Assembly (NCBI GenBank): GCA_020430865.1
Contig: JAGQIY010001122.1
Coordinates: forward strand, 1 to 8,693
Direction: 5' to 3'
Length of the DNA stretch: 8,693 nucleotides
DNA from: Myxococcales bacterium
Lineage (GTDB): Bacteria > Myxococcota > Polyangia > Polyangiales > Polyangiaceae
The translations under genes were made by a program, and so were the position numbers. Shown here one piece after another: positions 4,869-8,693 of this stretch; within the stretch, counting starts at the first letter, position 1; each line of letters opens with the position of its first letter. Under the pieces are notes generated by a model, which saw nothing but the letters and a program-made list of their open reading frames with translations, was not told the DNA's origin and did not search any database.

Positions 4869-6917
4869 ATGTTTTCGCGCATTCGTTCACGGCTTGGTTG
4901 GCACGCTCTATCGCCGGTTCTCGGACTCGTCGGCTTCGCCTCGCTGGCTGGCTGCGCCGCCCCCACGGCAGACGAAGCCTGCGCCGATCCAGCAGGCTGT
5001 GAGGAGACCGTAGGCGACACCAGCGAAGAGCTCATCGTCTTCACCATGACCAAGGCTCGCTGGCAGAAGACGGCGCCCTTCGCCGATCGCGCCGACCTGC
5101 AGACGACGCTCTCCAACCTGGCCGCGTCGAACACCTCGATCGTCGACATGACGTCTGGCCCTGGTGGCGCCTGGGTGATCCTCACGGCAACGGATATCTA
5201 CACCGGCGGCCCCCTGCCCTCGGGCATGCCGTTCTGGCTGAGCTTCATGGAGAGCCACGGACACCAGCCAAAGGCAGTGGACATCAACGCCGACGGCGGC
5301 TACGTGATCATCGCCGACGACACGTATCACATCGGCGGCAGCGTCAACCAGAGCGCCAAGGACGCGATCGCGAACTACTACAGCAAGGGCTGGAACATCC
5401 GTGAGGTCGAGACGACGTCCACCGGCTACGTGATCCTCGGCGACGGTTCCCGCGCCTCGTACGCCAACACGGGCACCGAGCTGATGCGGGTGCTCGCAGA
5501 CCGCGTGCGCTCCAAGCGCCGCGTGGAGCAAGTCGAGATCGGACTCGACGGAGGCTGGGTCGTGATCTCCGACCAGGAGGCGGCGGTGGCTCAGGCCTCT
5601 CCGTCGCTGGCTGCTTCGCTGAAGAACGCCGCCAAGGCGGGCCGTCACATGTCGAAGTTGATGCTCTCGGAGAACGACGGCTACGTGCTCTACAGCAACG
5701 GCAGCGCCGTTGGCAGCGCGAACAACGCCGCCGAGGCCATCGAGTACGGGAGCAACGGCCAGAACATCTGGGAGCGCATGGACTTCTACGGCATCCCAGG
5801 GCTCAGCATCTCGATCATCGAGAACAACCAGGTGACGTATTCCCGCGGATACGGCGTCCTCAAGCAGGGCGAAGAAGCCCACGTCCTGGCCACCACGCCC
5901 TTCGACATGGCATCGCTCTCGAAGTACGTGGGCGCGCTGACGATGATGAAGCTCGATAGCGACGGGAACTACAACTACGACGTCGACTGGTCCGTGGTGA
6001 ACCAGGCCAAGCCCAACGGCAACATCGACAAGTGGCTCACCGCCGGTGAAGCCAACCCCAGCAAATACGGCTTCGCCAACCAGGACGTCTCGTCGTCGCT
6101 GTCGACCGCAAACTTCATGCGCCACCAGACCGATTTCATTCAGTCCGGAGGCTCCCCCGGCTGGGACCGAGGTGCCAAGACCCTGAGCGGCGAGACCTGG
6201 CAGTGGATGCTCGGCTGGGACTGCACGACAGATCCCTGTGGATACAACAAGGGCGACCGCGCCTGGACCACTGGCGGCGCTGGCCCCGTCGCCTACGACT
6301 ACGACAGCGTGAACTTCCTGATCCCCCAGGCGATCGCCGAAGACCTCACGGGGAAGGAAGCCTGGGAAGTCGTGCAGGACTTCTGGTTCGATCCCATGGG
6401 TCTGGACGACATCACTGGCTACACCTCCTCGCGCCTGATGGACATCGGCAACGTGGCCTGGCCTCACAGCAGCTCCGGCCCCCAGAGCAGACTCAGTGTC
6501 TACCCCTGGACGTTCGCGGGCGGCATCTTCGCAGCGCCGAAGGACTACGCAGAGCTGATGATCCTGGCGCTCAACCAGGGTCGAGACTCGAGCGGTGTCG
6601 AGCGTCTCCCTGCATCTGCCATCAACCGCATGCTCCAGGTGCAAAACGGAAACGTGGGCTTCGGTCTGTTCGCCGACACGTTCAGCGACATCACCGAGAG
6701 CAACGACAACCGCTTTCGCCACAACGGCGCGCACAGCGCTCGAGCCCGCACCGCGATGTGCGGCAACCCGACGCGCGACGGCGGCATCGTGATCGCCATC
6801 AACGCCAACCTGGGTGACGTCGCGGACTCCAACGGCACCCGCGACACCGACGACATGATCAACTGGGTGCTGAGCGAGTACATGCAGTTCACCGGCTGGC
6901 CCGGCGACTGCCGCTGA
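4869..6917 (+). CDS. Lipoprotein serine hydrolase (beta-lactamase/PBP-like fold) with five N-terminal repeats
   Basis: The ATG at 4869 has a strong GGAGG site (4857-4861) at 7 bases and gives 682 residues. Upstream in-frame codons overlap the preceding gene out of frame and are rejected. Residues 1-28 are a signal peptide with lipobox L26-A-G-C29. Residues about 57-290 carry five repeats, each with a (G)G-W/Y-V-I/V/L strand at W102, Y145, Y187, W230 and Y272. From about 295 to the end is a domain of the beta-lactamase family (class C, esterase and D-peptidase type): it begins FYGIPGLSISIIENN, has SxxK as S349-L-S-K352, a YxS motif Y478-D-S480 before a helix ending DLTGK, and H618-N-G620 in the KTG position. 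Ser349 should be the nucleophile and Lys352 and Tyr478 the base system. Such proteins act as esterases, peptidases or amidases, and the substrate cannot be told from sequence. HNG rather than KTG argues against a classical beta-lactamase. It stands alone between a divergent-type gap and a convergent neighbour. Confidence 0.9.
   Translation: MFSRIRSRLGWHALSPVLGLVGFASLAGCAAPTADEACADPAGCEETVGDTSEELIVFTMTKARWQKTAPFADRADLQTTLSNLAASNTSIVDMTSGPGGAWVILTATDIYTGGPLPSGMPFWLSFMESHGHQPKAVDINADGGYVIIADDTYHIGGSVNQSAKDAIANYYSKGWNIREVETTSTGYVILGDGSRASYANTGTELMRVLADRVRSKRRVEQVEIGLDGGWVVISDQEAAVAQASPSLAASLKNAAKAGRHMSKLMLSENDGYVLYSNGSAVGSANNAAEAIEYGSNGQNIWERMDFYGIPGLSISIIENNQVTYSRGYGVLKQGEEAHVLATTPFDMASLSKYVGALTMMKLDSDGNYNYDVDWSVVNQAKPNGNIDKWLTAGEANPSKYGFANQDVSSSLSTANFMRHQTDFIQSGGSPGWDRGAKTLSGETWQWMLGWDCTTDPCGYNKGDRAWTTGGAGPVAYDYDSVNFLIPQAIAEDLTGKEAWEVVQDFWFDPMGLDDITGYTSSRLMDIGNVAWPHSSSGPQSRLSVYPWTFAGGIFAAPKDYAELMILALNQGRDSSGVERLPASAINRMLQVQNGNVGFGLFADTFSDITESNDNRFRHNGAHSARARTAMCGNPTRDGGIVIAINANLGDVADSNGTRDTDDMINWVLSEYMQFTGWPGDCR
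5037..5738 (+). repeat. Five-unit 42-43-residue protein repeat in the serine hydrolase
   Basis: The conserved aromatic of each G-W/Y-V strand falls at residues 102, 145, 187, 230 and 272, a spacing of 43, 42, 43 and 42. Between strands each unit has a second short strand, then a helix such as DAIANYYSKGWNI or LAASLKNAAKAG, then an I/V-x-x-V/L/M turn. The DNA copies are diverged, so the repeat is old and held by structure, not by recent duplication. Confidence 0.8.
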
Positions 6918-6957
6918 CTCCCCTCACCCCCAAACCCGACCGGACACACGAAGGCGA

Positions 6958-6992
6958 CTGGCGCGGTGCTTCCTCGAGAGGCGCCGCGTCAG
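6958..6992. terminator. Hairpin between convergent genes, possible bidirectional terminator
   Basis: CTGGCGCGG (6958-6966) pairs with CCGCGTCAG (6984-6992) over nine positions with one G-T wobble, around a 17-base loop that itself contains a CCTCGAGAGG mini-stem. It sits between the stop of the serine hydrolase (6917) and the stop of the DUF1232-like gene (7007), where both messages must end. There is no T-run beyond a short TTT at 6998-7000, so a classical intrinsic terminator is not shown. Confidence 0.45.
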
Positions 6993-7006
6993 CGCCATTT
7001 CGCGTC

Positions 7007-7378
7007 TCAGTAGTGCATGCGCAGGTCGTCGCGACCGAGCAGCGCCACCACGTGGTTGAACACACTGACGTCGTCGTCGAGCCCCAGGATGGTCTCCGTG
7101 TCCGGGTACTCGTCCTGCTCGGAGACGAAGTAGCGCGCAGCGCCGACCACCAGCCGCTGTTGCTCCGGCGAGTACGTGCCCATCTGACGGAACAACACGT
7201 TCAGCTTGTCGTGGAGCTCCTGCGCCAGGTCGATCGGCAACATCTCGTGCTCGTTCGCTGCCTCACGGAAATTATCGAGCTGCGCTCGCATCTCGTCCTT
7301 GAGGTGGATCAGGTGAACCGGCTCGAAGTCCTTGCACAGGCTGTCGAAGAGCTCTGAAGCATGCTGGCTGAGTGCCAT
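7007..7378 (-). CDS. Small DUF1232/YkvA-like protein
   Basis: The ATG at 7378 has an AGGAGA site (7385-7390) at six bases and gives 123 residues. A longer in-frame start at 7480 would add a Lys/Arg-rich extension and is disfavoured. There is no signal peptide or membrane segment, so the protein is cytoplasmic. The first 65 residues are charged amphipathic helices. The C-terminal part has AARYF (80-84), D89, PD (92-93) and GLDDD (99-103) followed by FNHV and LGRDDL. This pattern resembles the core of the DUF1232 (YkvA) family, in which a helix, an Asp-Pro-Asp-type turn and GxxDD recur. The function of that family is not settled, and the match here is partial because the usual hydrophobic membrane-like segments are missing. 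The gene converges with the serine hydrolase and lies downstream of the OmpA-family gene by 190 bases with its own likely promoter. Confidence 0.8.
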   Translation of the reverse strand: MALSQHASELFDSLCKDFEPVHLIHLKDEMRAQLDNFREAANEHEMLPIDLAQELHDKLNVLFRQMGTYSPEQQRLVVGAARYFVSEQDEYPDTETILGLDDDVSVFNHVVALLGRDDLRMHY

Positions 7379-7430
7379 CCCGCGTCTCCTGATCTTCAAT
7401 CGTGAGTTTTTCTTGGGGGGGAGAGGGAGC

Positions 7431-7439
7431 AGCTTAGCA
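7431..7439 (-). promoter_or_regulatory. Candidate extended -10 promoter of the DUF1232-like gene
   Basis: TGCTAAGCT on the minus strand is a TGn extended -10 with hexamer TAAGCT. It matches the form of the two promoters in the kinase/lipoprotein gap (TGC followed by a hexamer ending in CT). Transcription would start near 7424, leaving a leader of about 46 bases that includes the AGGAGA ribosome binding site and a seven-base C run (minus strand, 7421-7415). No good -35 is seen at normal spacing. Confidence 0.35.
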
Positions 7440-7523
7440 CCCCGGGCAGCGCTGACTGAGCAACCGAGCCCCGCGCGCAAACAAAGCCGCCCGGATTCTT
7501 CGGGAGCAGCGCTCAGCGCAGCT

Positions 7524-7547
7524 TTCGCGGCCTTTCACCGGCGCGAA
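7524..7547 (-). terminator. Weak hairpin downstream of the OmpA-family gene
   Basis: TTCGCG (7524-7529) and CGCGAA (7542-7547) form a 6-bp stem with a 12-base loop, about 20 bases after the stop of the OmpA-family gene. There is no T-run. It could end or protect that mRNA, but a short GC-rich stem here may be chance. Confidence 0.25.
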
Positions 7548-7568
7548 CAGCGCTCGCTTCCACCTGGC

Positions 7569-8693
7569 TCACTCGCACTTCACCTCGACGCGCCGGTTCA
7601 GGCTGCGCCCCGCCTCGTCAGCGTTGGACGCGATGGGCGCGCTCTCTCCCCGGCCCACCGCAGTCACTCGACCCTTGGCGAGCCCGCGGCGCACCAGGTC
7701 GGCGACCACCGCCTCGGCGCGGCGCTTCGAGAGGTCGAGGTTGTAGGCGTCGGAGCCTTCGCTCGAGGTGTGACCTTCGATCTGGATCCTGGCGTGCTTG
7801 TCGGCATCGAGACTGGCGTACAGCTGAGCGAGGAGGGTCTCCGAGTCCTGCTCGATGTTCGCCGAGTTGTAGGCGAAGTTGATGCCGTGGAGGATCGAAC
7901 CGCAGCCGAGAGCCGGCGGCGCGATGCTGGGACAGCGCGCCTTGCCTCCGGACTCGGTGCTGAAATCCACGAGCTTGAACGGCGCGCCGTTGGTCGAGCG
8001 GACGCCGCGGATCGAACCATCGGGCATCAGCGTCAGCACGAACAGGCTGACAATCTTGCTGCGCGGCTCCTCCCCGCGGGCGCGCAGGATGTTTCCGCTG
8101 ACGGTGCCGGTCAGGGGCGCCGCGCCGTCGTAGCAGCCGCTCACCGCGGCCCCGCTCTGAGCCAGCTCGTAGCCTCGACTGCCCTTGCCCCAGCGCCCCG
8201 TGAAGCCCTTCGAGAGCTCCGGGCGCTTCTGGCTGCCGTGACCGATCAGCTCGCTGAACTGCAGGCTCGTCTTGTTGCCCTCGGCCTCCACGCGGATCCC
8301 CCCGGAAAGGCGGAGCTTGATCCACTTGCTGGGCTTCTTGGCCACGACCTCGAGCGCAGTCTCCTGACCGCGCTTCTCGTGAGTCGTCAGGCTGCCCTTC
8401 GCCAGGAGCTCGTAGCCGCTGTCGGCGCTCGTCGCCGACCCGAACACCTCGACTCCCTTGCTGAAGGTGGTGTACTTGCTCGGCACCTCCCAGACGTTGG
8501 GCACCGCGAAGCCCTCGAAGGTCGTCTCCGCCGGCAACAGGTACACGAACTCCGTCACGGAGTCGGCGTTGCCCTTGCTGAGCAGGGTGTACGGGGTGTG
8601 ATTGCCGTCGATGGCCTCGATGGCTTCTCCGATCTTCGCGCCCTGGGTCGCGCCCACCCCACCGACCTTCAGCGGGATGGCTCCGCTCGCGAA
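7569..8693 (-). CDS. OmpA-family protein with discoidin-like N-terminal part (5' end outside window)
   Basis: The frame is open from the TGA at 7569 to the right edge (374 codons). The GTG at 8657 is not taken as the start because codons upstream of it read on sensibly (ASGAIPLKVGG). Counting from the first visible codon, residues about 15-155 resemble an F5/8 type C (discoidin) jelly roll: AIDGNHTPYTLL, EFVYLLPAETTFEGFAV, GVEVFGSATSADSGYELL, KWIKLRLSGG and LQFSELIGHG. Residues about 160-245 are a small beta domain with RGYELAQSGAAVSGCYDG, LTGTVSGNIL and PDGSIRGV. Residues about 268-374 are a C-terminal OmpA-like domain (INFAYNSANI, GHTSSEGSDAYNLDLSKRRA, GRGESAPI, LNRRVEV) that should bind peptidoglycan non-covalently in the periplasm. 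The conserved Arg of LSxxRA is present (R325), while the Asp of the common GHTD is Ser310. A signal sequence would lie outside the window. The whole would tether a ligand-binding head to the cell wall. Confidence 0.88.
   Translation of the reverse strand, partial: FASGAIPLKVGGVGATQGAKIGEAIEAIDGNHTPYTLLSKGNADSVTEFVYLLPAETTFEGFAVPNVWEVPSKYTTFSKGVEVFGSATSADSGYELLAKGSLTTHEKRGQETALEVVAKKPSKWIKLRLSGGIRVEAEGNKTSLQFSELIGHGSQKRPELSKGFTGRWGKGSRGYELAQSGAAVSGCYDGAAPLTGTVSGNILRARGEEPRSKIVSLFVLTLMPDGSIRGVRSTNGAPFKLVDFSTESGGKARCPSIAPPALGCGSILHGINFAYNSANIEQDSETLLAQLYASLDADKHARIQIEGHTSSEGSDAYNLDLSKRRAEAVVADLVRRGLAKGRVTAVGRGESAPIASNADEAGRSLNRRVEVKCE

Noticed and set aside
4908..6734. Minus-strand open frame of 608 codons
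   Set aside because: It is the antisense shadow of the serine hydrolase, Val/His/Asp-rich with no domain. The plus strand has a strong ribosome binding site, a lipobox and active-site motifs.
7415..7421. Seven-base G run as a phase-variation switch
   Set aside because: It lies in the untranslated leader of the DUF1232-like gene, not in a coding frame. A seven-base run in GC-rich DNA is weak evidence.
7379..7480. Longer start for the DUF1232-like gene
   Set aside because: The extension is Lys/Arg/Pro-rich and runs across the candidate -10 and the ribosome binding site of the shorter, better-supported start.
1..8693. Antiphage, toxin-antitoxin, secondary-metabolite or phage system
   Set aside because: I looked for nucleases, toxins, transposases, integrases, carrier-protein and synthase motifs in the real frames and found none.

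Overview
The window looks like chromosomal DNA of a myxobacterium, probably of the Polyangiales/Sorangiineae type. This is inferred from GC-rich codon use, an 'Hanks-type' Ser/Thr kinase paired with a TPR/PEGA-like protein, and several lipoproteins with long Gly/Ser/Ala linkers behind the lipobox. No rRNA, tRNA, insertion sequence, phage gene or CRISPR array is visible. Nearly every gene product appears to belong to the cell envelope.

Layout, left to right. (1) A minus-strand block reads from about 3558 down to 1. It holds a transmembrane Ser/Thr kinase (1942-3558), a secreted TPR/PEGA-like protein with two C-terminal membrane segments (864-1895), and a lipoprotein with a parallel beta-helix that runs off the left edge (1-798). 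(2) Diverging from the kinase is a plus-strand lipoprotein of unknown function (3649-4692) with a long Gly/Ser linker encoded partly by 15-bp tandem repeats. The 90-bp gap between the two starts carries two back-to-back extended -10 promoter candidates, both placed so that the mRNAs would be almost leaderless, and an 11-bp perfect palindrome. (3) After a 176-bp gap holding what looks like the orphaned C-terminal end of a lost minus-strand gene, a plus-strand lipoprotein serine hydrolase (4869-6917) carries five 42-43-residue repeats ahead of a beta-lactamase-fold domain. (4) It converges, across a GC-rich hairpin, on a minus-strand gene for a small DUF1232/YkvA-like protein (7007-7378). (5) At the right edge is a minus-strand OmpA-family protein (7569-8693, 5' end outside the window) with a discoidin-like N-terminal part and a central beta domain.

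How they may work together: the kinase and its TPR/PEGA neighbour look like one signalling unit, with the beta-helix lipoprotein possibly co-transcribed. The divergent lipoprotein may share control through the common intergenic region. The serine hydrolase and the OmpA-like protein are further envelope functions whose link to the kinase is only positional. Most of the long alternative reading frames in this GC-rich window are antisense or out-of-frame shadows of these seven genes.
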